Of a DNA stretch of 64,000 nt, positions 40,823 through 49,452 are shown piece after piece (position 1 is the stretch's first letter; the number at the start of each line of letters is the position of its first letter). The notes below the pieces were generated by a model. It made no database searches. It was given only the letters and a program-made list of their open reading frames with translations, and had not been told where the DNA came from. The position numbers were made by a program, and so were the translations under genes. The stretch spans positions 44,240 to 108,239 of the forward strand of contig CAJUFX010000009.1 of NCBI GenBank assembly GCA_910586395.1. The letters run 5' to 3'. This DNA is from an uncultured Bacteroidales bacterium. Its GTDB lineage: Bacteria; Bacteroidota; Bacteroidia; Bacteroidales; P3.

Positions 40823-43045
40823 TTATCGTTTGATCAATTTCCGGTTGACCGAGCCGGCTTGTGTCGTAATCTGAACGAGGTAGCCGCCTTTCGGCCAAGA
40901 GCTGACGTTGATGGCATGTTCGCGAGTCTGGCAAAACGCGCGGTAAAAATTTTTACCTTGGAAGTCCGTTATGCGGATATAGAGAATATCGAATCCGTCG
41001 CATTGAATCAAGAGGTTGTCCGAAGCGGGATTCGGGCTCATGCAAACGGCGTTTTCCAATTTCTCAGCGCTTTCGGTATGGAGCGAGTCATTGAAAAACG
41101 CGAAAAAGCGTCTGTTTTTGACGGCGGGGCCGCTCATCGTCGAACCGAACAGTTTGGTGCCGCGTTCATCCTCCCAATGGTCGAACCCATAGCCTTCATT
41201 GGGAATGGCTTTCAATGTAAATAAGGTCCGGTTTTCATATTCGCCGATGCCTTCGACATAGCCCCAGGCAGTATCGGGGCGAACCGAGGCCGAGATGGTG
41301 TAATAACTTTTTATCAGAACGTCGATTTCGGTTTTTATGCCGGTCAGATCCTTATTGGCGAAAACGGGTTCGATGGCATACCGCAACGTGCCGGGGCGTT
41401 GGTTCGTATCCATGAACGCGCGCTCTTGGACATTGTCGGCGATAAGTTCGCCGTTGCGGTACACGCGGTAAGCGTTTACCTCTGTAACCGAATCGGGGGC
41501 ATTCCATTCAATCCAGACGGTATCGTGGGAACTGGTGGCCTTGAGGTCGATTTTGGCGATCTGGGGACCGAATTGCGGTTCCTCTTTGAGCAGATTCAAA
41601 ACCGCATAAGCATCCACGATTTTACAATAGGCATTGTAGGCATTGGTGTTCGAGCCCATGTCCTGTCCCGATTGCTGAAGCAGATGGCGTACCTGATCGG
41701 TCGTCAGAGTGGAGTCCATCGAGACCATGAGGCCGACGACGCCCGCCAAGACGGGGGTCGCCATGGAGGTGCCTGACATTTCATCGTAATATTTGCCTTC
41801 CAATACATTGTCGTCGCCTAAAAGGCGGGTGTATTGATTCTGACAAAAAGTAGTGCTGAAAATCTGCGATTTGTATGTGGCTGTATCCAGGCCGCCGGGT
41901 GAAAGGATATCGACCCAATAACCGTAGTTGCTGAAACTCGATTTCCGTTTGTCTGCATCAATCGACCCGACACTGATGACATAGGGTGTGTAGGCGGCGG
42001 GATAGTGCGGCGTACTGATGTTGTCGTTGCCGGCGGCGGCTACCACGATAATGCCTTTTTCGTAGCAGGTTTTCATAACGGCTTCATTCGTGATGGCGGA
42101 GGCTTCGCTCCCCCATGAACAGCTGATGACTTTGGCGCCGTTGGCCACGGCCCATTCAACGCCGGGATAACTGTTGTAAACGCCTTTCGGGTTGCTGACG
42201 TTCGGTCCGCCGATCCCCATAAGCGAAACGCCGCCGCCGATGGAGGATATGCCGATGCCGTTGTTGTTGATGGCGGCGATGGCGCCGGCGCAGTGTGTGC
42301 CGTGCGAAAATTCGTATGCCGTACATCCGCCGGAGAAAATGTCGGGTTCTTCGCATTGTTGATCCCGGACGGCGTCGGAAACAGGCGGTTTGGCTTGTCC
42401 GACTCCGGTCTTTTTCGTTACGGCGTTGTATTGGCGTTTACCAGGGATTTGGAGGTCTTCGTGTTCACCCCAGATGGCGTTGTCCACAACGGCTACGATG
42501 ATGTTCGAGTCGCCGGTTTGAATCTCCCAAGCCTGTTCGGCGTGGATCAAATCAAGGTGCCAGCTTACGTTGATGCGTTGTTCATTGCCTATTTTTCCGT
42601 AGATAGGGTCGTTGTAGGAAATTTTCGGCGGATTGGCATATATGCGGTTGAACGGGACGCGTTCCACGTATTCGACATCCGGATTCTTTTCCAATTCCTT
42701 TATCAGTTGTTCGATACCGGCCTTGGCTTGGGGATCGATCGTGATCAAAAATGTCCTGTCCAAAACGGGATTGTCGAAAAAAGACATGGAAATCGCTTCG
42801 GAGTCGATTTTGTATCGGCTGATCAAGTTATTGGAAAAACCCAATAAGGAGGTCGCCACCGTTTTGTCGCCGCTTTTGCTTTGCAACAGTTTTTTCGCGC
42901 TGATTTCGCTCCGGTCTTTGAATTTGACATAGAGCGAGTTTTCCTCGTAAAGCGGTGTCTCTTGGGCAACGCTTCGGGTACCGCCCAATCCGATGAAAAG
43001 GATGAGGGCCCCGAGGAACCACTTTAATTTTTGTAAGAGCATCAT
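40823..43045 (-). CDS. S8 subtilisin-like protease with T9SS sorting domain
   Basis: A secreted protease of 740 residues. The signal peptide ends near RSVAQ. Residues 30-130 resemble an inhibitory prodomain. The catalytic triad is Asp188 (VAVVDNAIWGEHEDL), His248 (SHGTHCAGA) and Ser427 (MSGTSMATP), with oxyanion Asn340 (AAAGND). The Asp is followed by Asn-Ala rather than the usual Ser/Thr-Gly. A fibronectin-like stretch (about 510-570) leads to a C-terminal type A sorting domain (MSPNPASDNLLIQ, ITDFQGKNFY, SSWPKGGYLVQIT, LIKR), so it should leave by type IX secretion and attach to the surface. It follows sufS by 42 bases. Confidence 0.9.
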   Translation of the reverse strand: MMLLQKLKWFLGALILFIGLGGTRSVAQETPLYEENSLYVKFKDRSEISAKKLLQSKSGDKTVATSLLGFSNNLISRYKIDSEAISMSFFDNPVLDRTFLITIDPQAKAGIEQLIKELEKNPDVEYVERVPFNRIYANPPKISYNDPIYGKIGNEQRINVSWHLDLIHAEQAWEIQTGDSNIIVAVVDNAIWGEHEDLQIPGKRQYNAVTKKTGVGQAKPPVSDAVRDQQCEEPDIFSGGCTAYEFSHGTHCAGAIAAINNNGIGISSIGGGVSLMGIGGPNVSNPKGVYNSYPGVEWAVANGAKVISCSWGSEASAITNEAVMKTCYEKGIIVVAAAGNDNISTPHYPAAYTPYVISVGSIDADKRKSSFSNYGYWVDILSPGGLDTATYKSQIFSTTFCQNQYTRLLGDDNVLEGKYYDEMSGTSMATPVLAGVVGLMVSMDSTLTTDQVRHLLQQSGQDMGSNTNAYNAYCKIVDAYAVLNLLKEEPQFGPQIAKIDLKATSSHDTVWIEWNAPDSVTEVNAYRVYRNGELIADNVQERAFMDTNQRPGTLRYAIEPVFANKDLTGIKTEIDVLIKSYYTISASVRPDTAWGYVEGIGEYENRTLFTLKAIPNEGYGFDHWEDERGTKLFGSTMSGPAVKNRRFFAFFNDSLHTESAEKLENAVCMSPNPASDNLLIQCDGFDILYIRITDFQGKNFYRAFCQTREHAINVSSWPKGGYLVQITTQAGSVNRKLIKR

Positions 43046-43087
43046 GATATTGTTTTTTTTAGTTTGTTTTTCGTCTCCGTGTTTTTT

Positions 43088-44320
43088 TTAAAGTAGCATG
43101 GCTTTCGCTTTCCGGACGGCCTCCACCAATTTTTCAACTTCGTCCAACGTGTTGTAAATCGCGAAACTGGCGCGGACCGTACCGCTGATGCCGAGCAGGC
43201 CCATGAGCGGTTGGGCGCAATGGTGTCCCGTGCGTACGGCTATGCCCATCTGGTCAAGAATCACGCCGACATCGTAATGATGCGCCCCCTGTATATTAAA
43301 GGAAATCACGCCGCATTTAGGCTGGTCCGACGCGTAGATATCCAAGCCGCCCAAGGCGGAAAGGCTTTCCGTAGCCGCATCGAGCAACAGACGGTCGTGT
43401 GTCTGCACGGCTTCAAAGCCGATGCTCTGCAGGTAGCGGATGGCTTCGGCCAGGCAAATCGCCTCAGCCACGGCCGGTGTACCGGCTTCGAATTTGAATG
43501 GCAGACGGTTGTAGTCGCTTTCATACAAGCGGACTTCCGATATCATTTCGCCGCCGAACTGGTAGGGCGGGAGTTTTTCCAGCCAGGATTTTTTACCGTA
43601 CAAGACGCCTATTCCCATCGGCGCGTACATCTTGTGACCGGAAAAACAGTAGAAGTCGCAGTCCAGATCCTGAACATCCACGGGCAGGTGGGCCACCGCC
43701 TGCGCACCATCGACGAGGACCGGTACGTCATGGGCATGCGCCATGCGGATCAATTCCTTGACCGGATTGATGCGTCCCAGAACATTGGAAACATGGGCGA
43801 TGGTTAGGAGCGCGGGCTTTTGAGCCAGCAGGGATTCTGCGGCCTGCATGTCCAGATACTGCCCGTCCGTCATCGGGATATAGGCGAGGCGGCCGCCTTT
43901 TCGGGAAACGGCCTCTTGCCAAGGTACGAGATTGGAATGGTGTTCCATCGGGCTGAGCAACACCGTGCCGCCCTGCGGCAGAAAGGCGGTTCCGAACGTC
44001 TGTGCGAGCAGGTTGATGCTTTCGGTCGTACCGCGTGTAAAGACGATTTCTTCGGCTTCTGCGGCATGAATGAAATCGCGAACCGTTTCCCGCGCCGCTT
44101 CGTGGGCCGTCGTGGCCTGTTGGCTCAGGCTGTGGACGCCGCGGTGTATGTTGCTGTTGAGGGATGCGTAATACCGGTACATCGCGTCAAGGACGACCTT
44201 CGGTTTCTGGGTCGTGGCGGCATTGTCAAGGTAAATCAATGGCCGGCCGTGCACCGTTTGTTCCAGAAGTGGAAAATCCGTCCGGATGTTCCGGTTTATC
44301 GTGTTGTTTTCGTAGGGCAT
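43088..44320 (-). CDS. sufS: Cysteine desulfurase, SufS type
   Basis: It removes sulfur from cysteine for iron-sulfur cluster assembly. 410 residues; FPLLEQTVHGRPLIYLDNAA, NSNIHRGVHSLSQQATTAHE and RGTTESINLLAQTFG are group II features. CFSGHKMYAPMGIGVLYG has the PLP lysine, and RTGHHCAQPLMGLLGI the active-site cysteine with the short loop of SufS. No other suf genes are adjacent. A minus-strand TATCTTTG lies at 44358-44365. Confidence 0.93.
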   Translation of the reverse strand: MPYENNTINRNIRTDFPLLEQTVHGRPLIYLDNAATTQKPKVVLDAMYRYYASLNSNIHRGVHSLSQQATTAHEAARETVRDFIHAAEAEEIVFTRGTTESINLLAQTFGTAFLPQGGTVLLSPMEHHSNLVPWQEAVSRKGGRLAYIPMTDGQYLDMQAAESLLAQKPALLTIAHVSNVLGRINPVKELIRMAHAHDVPVLVDGAQAVAHLPVDVQDLDCDFYCFSGHKMYAPMGIGVLYGKKSWLEKLPPYQFGGEMISEVRLYESDYNRLPFKFEAGTPAVAEAICLAEAIRYLQSIGFEAVQTHDRLLLDAATESLSALGGLDIYASDQPKCGVISFNIQGAHHYDVGVILDQMGIAVRTGHHCAQPLMGLLGISGTVRASFAIYNTLDEVEKLVEAVRKAKAMLL

Positions 44321-44357
44321 ACTTCTAAATCGTAGTTCTAGGCTTCTAAAAGCCTGC

Positions 44358-44365
44358 CAAAGATA
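44358..44365 (-). promoter_or_regulatory. Candidate -7 element for sufS
   Basis: CAAAGATA reads TATCTTTG on the minus strand, 38 bases before the sufS ATG. No TTG at the standard spacing. Confidence 0.45.
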
Positions 44366-44439
44366 AGCATTTCATCTGAAAAAAAACAGAGCCGATGTCG
44401 ATAAACGGGAGCGGTTGTCGAGAATGGCGGCCGGTCGGT

Positions 44440-44471
44440 TTTGGGGAATTGGAATAAAAGCGATACTTTTG
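44440..44471 (+). promoter_or_regulatory. Promoter of the arginine decarboxylase gene
   Basis: TTTG (44440-44443), 20 bases, TACTTTTG (44464-44471), a full consensus match; the leader to the ATG is about 63 bases. Confidence 0.8.
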
Positions 44472-44541
44472 CGCTGATTTTAGAATCCGAGTGAGTCGGA
44501 TTGCTGTGAAAAAGTTAAAGTAGTTAACCCGGATTGTAGAA

Positions 44542-45933
44542 ATGAAGAACAAGTATGTCGATCTGATAGAGCAGACGTTTGAGTTTCCGCAGGATGAATT
44601 CCGTGTGGAAGACAATGAACTTTATTTTCATGAAGTGCCGCTGATGGATATCATCAAGCAGTACGGGACGCCGTTGAAAATCACGTATCTGCCTAAAATA
44701 ACCTCGCAGATACAGCGGGCCAAGCGGTTGTTCAATGTGGCGATGGCCAAGGTGGATTATCAGGGTGACTATCATTATTGTTATTGTACGAAGAGTTCGC
44801 ATTTCTCGTTCGTGTTGGAGGAGGTGTTGAAGAATGGCGTGCATATAGAGACGTCGTCGGCCTTCGATATCAATTTGGTGCAGGAGTTGTTCGCGCAAGG
44901 CTTGATAGACAAGGAACACTATATTATATGTAACGGGTTCAAACGGCCGCAATATATCGAGAATATCGCCGCGATGGTGGCGGACGGCTTTCGGAATATC
45001 ATTCCGATATTGGACAATAAGGACGAGGCGGCTGAATTGGAGGCGGTGCTGGACAGGCCCTGTCAGGTCGGCATCCGTATCGCGTCCGAGGAAGAACCGC
45101 GTTTCGAATTCTATACATCCCGGTTGGGCATCCGCTATAATGATATCGTTGATTTCTATAAGGGGAAGATAGCGAAAAGCAAGAAGTTTAAGTTGAAGAT
45201 GCTGCACTTTTTCATCAATACGGGGATTCGGGATACGTCCTACTATTGGAATGAGTTGTCCAAGAGCATCAATGTTTATTGCGAATTGAAGAAAGTGTGT
45301 CCGACCTTGGACTCCATTGATATAGGCGGCGGCTTTCCGATCAAGAACAGTCTCGGGTTTGATTACGATTACGAGTATATGGCGGAGGAGATCGTGGCGC
45401 AGATAAAGACGATATGTAATCAACATGGGGTGCCCGAACCGCATATATTCACCGAGTTCGGATCTTTTACCGTCGGTGAGAGTGGGGCGACTTTGTTCTC
45501 TATTCTCAATCAAAAATTGCAGAACGACCGGGAGCTTTGGTATATGATTGACAGTTCTTTCATGACGACCCTGCCCGATACGTGGGGCATCAATCAGCGT
45601 TATATCATGTTGGCGGTCAATAACTGGGACAAGGAATATCAGCGTGTTTTCCTGGGAGGGCTGACATGCGACAGTCAGGATTATTACAATGCCGAGGCGC
45701 ACTCCAACGCGGTGTTTTTACCTAAAATACAGGATGACTCGCCGATGTATATCGGATTTTTCCATACCGGGGCCTATCAGGAGTCGCTGGGCGGTTACGG
45801 CGGCGTACAGCATTGCCTGACGCCGGCGCCCAAGCATATCATTATCGATCGAGACGAGAACGGCGAATATACGACCAAACTGTTTGCCAAAGAACAAAGT
45901 TATAAGTCCATGTTGAAAATCTTGGGTTATTAG
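44542..45933 (+). CDS. speA: Biosynthetic arginine decarboxylase, fold-III PLP enzyme
   Basis: A 463-residue fold-III PLP decarboxylase of the short SpeA-like family seen in Bacteroidota, which by family makes agmatine for polyamine synthesis. PLP lysine: YCTKSSHFS (Lys84). Phosphate and cofactor contacts: DIGGGFPIKNSLGF and ETSSAFDINLVQEL. EFGSFTVGESGATLF and the C-terminal GLTCDSQDYYN, which includes the Cys-Asp-Ser pair that contributes to the partner subunit's site. Substrate is assigned by family resemblance; diaminopimelate, ornithine or carboxynorspermidine decarboxylase activity cannot be excluded by sequence reading alone. It is followed by a separate promoter for manC. Confidence 0.78.
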   Translation: MKNKYVDLIEQTFEFPQDEFRVEDNELYFHEVPLMDIIKQYGTPLKITYLPKITSQIQRAKRLFNVAMAKVDYQGDYHYCYCTKSSHFSFVLEEVLKNGVHIETSSAFDINLVQELFAQGLIDKEHYIICNGFKRPQYIENIAAMVADGFRNIIPILDNKDEAAELEAVLDRPCQVGIRIASEEEPRFEFYTSRLGIRYNDIVDFYKGKIAKSKKFKLKMLHFFINTGIRDTSYYWNELSKSINVYCELKKVCPTLDSIDIGGGFPIKNSLGFDYDYEYMAEEIVAQIKTICNQHGVPEPHIFTEFGSFTVGESGATLFSILNQKLQNDRELWYMIDSSFMTTLPDTWGINQRYIMLAVNNWDKEYQRVFLGGLTCDSQDYYNAEAHSNAVFLPKIQDDSPMYIGFFHTGAYQESLGGYGGVQHCLTPAPKHIIIDRDENGEYTTKLFAKEQSYKSMLKILGY

Positions 45934-45973
45934 CGAGAGACGGTTTCCGGCGGTTCGGAACCGCTTTTCGCGG

Positions 45974-46005
45974 TTTGCGTACTATATTAAAAAGGTGTAT
46001 ATTTG
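45974..46005 (+). promoter_or_regulatory. Promoter of manC
   Basis: TTTG (45974-45977), 20 bases, TATATTTG (45998-46005), a full consensus match. The leader to the ATG at 46086 is about 73 bases. Confidence 0.8.
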
Positions 46006-46085
46006 CGGTATTAATGCACGGATGCAACCCGCTATGAATCTTGTTATGGATTTATGGCGGGTTGTGTGTTGAAAATGCACAAGAA

Positions 46086-47177
46086 ATGAATAGCGATTAT
46101 TACGTGGTGATTATGGCCGGAGGCGTGGGGGTACGCTTTTGGCCGGTCAGCAAATCCGACCGTCCCAAACAGTTTATCGATATATTGGGTACGGGGAAGA
46201 GCTTGATTCAGCAGACGTTCGAGCGTTTTTCGAAATTTTGTCCGGCCGAAAATATTTACGTGGTCACGAATCTCGCTTATCGGGATTTGGTGGCGGAACA
46301 GTTGCCGCAACTTAAATCCGATCAGATTTTATGTGAACCCTATCGCAAGAATACGGCGCCTTGCATCGCTTATGCCAATTATAAAATCCGCAAACGGAAT
46401 CCGGCCGCGACGGTCGTGGTGGCGCCTTCCGACCATGTCGTGTTAAAAGAGGCGGTTTTTTTGGCGGCCTTGCGGGAAGCGGCCGCGGCTGCCGCGCGGA
46501 ATCCGTGGCTCGTCACGTTGGGCATCAAACCGTCTTACCCGAATACGGGCTACGGCTATATCCAGTTTGACGACCGTGCGGCTGATGCCGCGCATCCGCA
46601 ACTCAAGAAAGTGAAACTGTTTACCGAAAAGCCGGAATATGAAATGGCGCGTTCGTTTGTCGAAAGCGGCGAGTTTTTGTGGAACGCCGGTATTTTCATT
46701 TGGTCGTTGCCGGCTGTTATGGCGGCTTTCAAAACCTATCTGCCTGAGATAGATGAATTGTTCGCGGCTTATGCCGACTTGCTGGATACGCCGCGGGAAG
46801 CGGAAGGCGTTGAGAAAGTGTATGTCAGTTGCCGGAGTATTTCCATCGATTACGGGGTTATGGAAAAAGCCGACAATGTGTATGTCGTGGCGGGGGATTT
46901 CGGCTGGTCGGACGTCGGGTCCTGGAATTCGCTTTACGAACTGTTGCCCAAGAATGCCGAAGGCAATGCCGTTGTGGGGGCCGAACCGATGACCTACGAG
47001 AGTAAGGGTAACCTTGTGCGGGTTCCGGCAGATAAAATCGTCGTGTTGCAGGGCTTGGAAGATTGCATTGTGGTGGAAGACAATGGCGTGCTGTTGGTTT
47101 GCAAACGGACGGAAGAGCAGCGTATCCGTCAGTTTGTGGAAGATGTGGCCCGGGAAAAGGGCGAACGTTATGTGTAA
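46086..47177 (+). CDS. manC: Mannose-1-phosphate guanylyltransferase
   Basis: It makes GDP-mannose, used for surface polysaccharides and O-glycans. The ATG at 46086 (MNSDYYVVIMAGGVGVRFW) is chosen; the extension to 46041 lies inside the leader. 363 residues. The signature is MAGGVGVRFWPVSKSDRPKQ, a variant of GGxGxRLWPxSRxxxPKQF with Phe for Leu and Lys for Arg. VAPSDHVV, TGYGYIQFD, LFTEKPEYE, WNAGIFIW and DFGWSDVGSWNSLYEL are all family motifs. The isomerase half of bifunctional proteins is missing, so this is the single-domain form. A phosphohexomutase in the same gene run (52191) could supply the substrate. Confidence 0.92.
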   Translation: MNSDYYVVIMAGGVGVRFWPVSKSDRPKQFIDILGTGKSLIQQTFERFSKFCPAENIYVVTNLAYRDLVAEQLPQLKSDQILCEPYRKNTAPCIAYANYKIRKRNPAATVVVAPSDHVVLKEAVFLAALREAAAAAARNPWLVTLGIKPSYPNTGYGYIQFDDRAADAAHPQLKKVKLFTEKPEYEMARSFVESGEFLWNAGIFIWSLPAVMAAFKTYLPEIDELFAAYADLLDTPREAEGVEKVYVSCRSISIDYGVMEKADNVYVVAGDFGWSDVGSWNSLYELLPKNAEGNAVVGAEPMTYESKGNLVRVPADKIVVLQGLEDCIVVEDNGVLLVCKRTEEQRIRQFVEDVAREKGERYV

Positions 47178-47216
47178 ATCGGATAAATATAAAGAAAAAC
47201 AAATAGATAGAATACA

Positions 47217-49424
47217 ATGGATTTCAAGAAAATTCTGGCGGGACTTTTGGCGGCCTGCCTGACTTTAGGGGGTACAACGGTCGTAAGAGCCGATGAAGGC
47301 ATGTGGCTGCCGTTGTTGTTGAAGCAATTGAACATGGACGAGATGCAGCGATTGGGGGTGAAACTGACGGCGGAGGAAATCTATGCCGTAAACCATTCCT
47401 CCCTAAAAGATGCGATTGTACAGTTCGGCGAGGGTTGTACGGGCGAGATCGTTTCGGCCAACGGCTTGCTGTTCACGAACCACCATTGCGGCTACGGCCA
47501 GATTCAGGCGCACAGCTCGGTGGAGCACGATTATCTTTCCGAAGGCTTTTGGGCGCAGAGTCTGGAAGACGAGTTGCCGAATCCGGGGCTGACCGTTAAA
47601 TTCCTCGTGCGCATGGAAGACGTGACGGAAGAGGTGAACGCCGGTTTGCGGACGGATATGGGCGAACGGGAAAGATATGACAGTGTCGTAGCCGCTTGTG
47701 CGCGCATCAAGGCGCGCGCGGAAGAAGGCACGCATTACACGGCCATGGTCAAGAGTTACTTCGCCGGCAACGAGTTTTACCTTTTGGTGTATGAGATTTT
47801 CAAGGATATCCGTCTGGTCGGCACACCGCCCAATTCCATTGGCAAGTTCGGGGCCGATGCCGACAACTGGATGTGGCCGCGCCATACCGGCGATTTTTCG
47901 GTATTCCGCGTGTATTGCGGTCCGGACGGCAAGCCGGCCGAGTATAGCGAGGAGAATGTACCCTATCGTCCCAAACATTTTCTGCCGATGGGTATAGAAG
48001 GTATTAAGGACGGTGATTTCGCGATGACGATGGGGTATCCGGGTTCAACCCAACGTTTCATGACCTCGTGGGGCGTGGAACAGGTCATCGATATTCAGGC
48101 GCCGGCCATCGTCAAGGTCCGGACCGAAAAACTGGGCGTTTACGACCGCTTTATGGACGCCGACCCGGTGGTGCGCATCCAGTATGCTTCCAAATACGCG
48201 CGGGTGGCCAACTATTGGAAATATTTTATCGGGCAGGGTCAGCAGTTGAAGAACAACAAGGTGGCCGATAAAAAACGGGAAATTGAAAAACAATTCGCCG
48301 CATTTGCCGCCCGGAATCCCGAATACGCGTCGGTCTTGGCCGATATGGAAGCCGTTTACGCCAAGCAGAACGAAACGCTTAAATTGCGTCTCTATACGGT
48401 GGAGGCCATTCTTTCCGGCCCCGAAGTCATACAGATGGCCACGCGGATGCGCGGCCTGGCACGGGCTTTGGAACAGGGGGACGCGGAAAAGACGGAAACG
48501 GTTAAAAATAAATTGCTCGCGGCTTTACCCGGCTTTTTCAAGGATTACAATGCCGGTTTGGATCAGGCGTTGACAGCCAAAATGTTTGAGGTTTTCAATC
48601 AGGATGTTGAGTTGGCGCAACAGCCGGAGGCCTTCGTTAAAGCGGTGGCCAAATACAAGGGGGATTATGCGGCGATGGCGGCCGCCGGTTTCGCCAAGAC
48701 GATGATGAACGATCGGGATCGTCTGACGGCCTTTTTGAAAAATCCCGATTTGAAGAAGTTGAAACAGGATCCGTTCTACGCGTGGATGGAAGTGTTCCTG
48801 GATAATCTGAGCCAGGTGGACGGCGGCATCGCTGACAGAAAAGATAAGGCTGAACGTTTGTTCATCAAGGGTGTGCGCGAGATGAACCGCGGCAAAAAAT
48901 ATGCGCCCGACGCCAACCTGACGATGCGCGTTTCTTACGGCTCGGTGCGGGATTACAATCCGGCCGATGCCGTGCATTACGACTATGTGACGACGATAGA
49001 GGGCATTATGCAGAAGGAAGATCCGACGAATCCCGATTTCCAAGTGCCGGCACGTCTGAAGGAACTGTATGAAGCGAAAGATTACGGCCGTTACGGTGAC
49101 AGTACGCTCGTGGTCTGCTTCTTGACGACGAACGACATTACGGGCGGCAACTCCGGCAGTCCGGTCATCAATGCGCGCGGCGAATTGATCGGTTTGGCGT
49201 TCGACGGCAATTGGGAGGCCATGAGCGGAGATATTTTCTACGAACCCCAGCTGCAGCGAACCATTGTTGTAGATATTCGTTACGTATTGTTTATCATTGA
49301 CAAATATGCCGGAGCGACCCGCCTCATAGACGAACTCGTATTCGGTGCCGAACCTGCGGCTTCGGCGGCTTCAGAGTCGGAGTCGGAGTCGGAGTCTGAG
49401 GCTGAGGCGCAGCCTGCGGAATAA
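47217..49424 (+). CDS. dpp7: S46 dipeptidyl-peptidase, DPP7 type
   Basis: Periplasmic or surface enzyme that takes dipeptides from peptide N-termini. 735 residues; signal peptide ends near VVRAD. The S46 trypsin-like motifs are LFTNHHCGYGQIQ (catalytic His, about residue 89-90), NWMWPRHTGDFSVFR (region of the catalytic Asp) and TGGNSGSPV (Ser646). Eighteen residues after that serine the sequence is FDGNWE; the Gly replaces the Arg that sets acidic specificity in DPP11, which points to DPP7-like preference for hydrophobic residues. The end is unusual: a Ser-Glu tail encoded by a hexameric repeat at 49375-49404. Confidence 0.9.
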   Translation: MDFKKILAGLLAACLTLGGTTVVRADEGMWLPLLLKQLNMDEMQRLGVKLTAEEIYAVNHSSLKDAIVQFGEGCTGEIVSANGLLFTNHHCGYGQIQAHSSVEHDYLSEGFWAQSLEDELPNPGLTVKFLVRMEDVTEEVNAGLRTDMGERERYDSVVAACARIKARAEEGTHYTAMVKSYFAGNEFYLLVYEIFKDIRLVGTPPNSIGKFGADADNWMWPRHTGDFSVFRVYCGPDGKPAEYSEENVPYRPKHFLPMGIEGIKDGDFAMTMGYPGSTQRFMTSWGVEQVIDIQAPAIVKVRTEKLGVYDRFMDADPVVRIQYASKYARVANYWKYFIGQGQQLKNNKVADKKREIEKQFAAFAARNPEYASVLADMEAVYAKQNETLKLRLYTVEAILSGPEVIQMATRMRGLARALEQGDAEKTETVKNKLLAALPGFFKDYNAGLDQALTAKMFEVFNQDVELAQQPEAFVKAVAKYKGDYAAMAAAGFAKTMMNDRDRLTAFLKNPDLKKLKQDPFYAWMEVFLDNLSQVDGGIADRKDKAERLFIKGVREMNRGKKYAPDANLTMRVSYGSVRDYNPADAVHYDYVTTIEGIMQKEDPTNPDFQVPARLKELYEAKDYGRYGDSTLVVCFLTTNDITGGNSGSPVINARGELIGLAFDGNWEAMSGDIFYEPQLQRTIVVDIRYVLFIIDKYAGATRLIDELVFGAEPAASAASESESESESEAEAQPAE
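49375..49404 (+). repeat. Hexamer tandem repeat encoding a Ser-Glu tail
   Basis: GAGTCG occurs three times in succession, then GAGTCT and GAGGCT as worn copies. The repeat is in frame in the last codons of the S46 peptidase, so gain or loss of units would change tail length without a frameshift. Confidence 0.75.
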
Positions 49425-49452
49425 TCCTGAAAACGCTTAAAAGACAACGGTT

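Noticed and set aside
44524..45702. 392-codon open frame on the minus strand
   Set aside because: Antisense to the arginine decarboxylase gene; no motif and no promoter.
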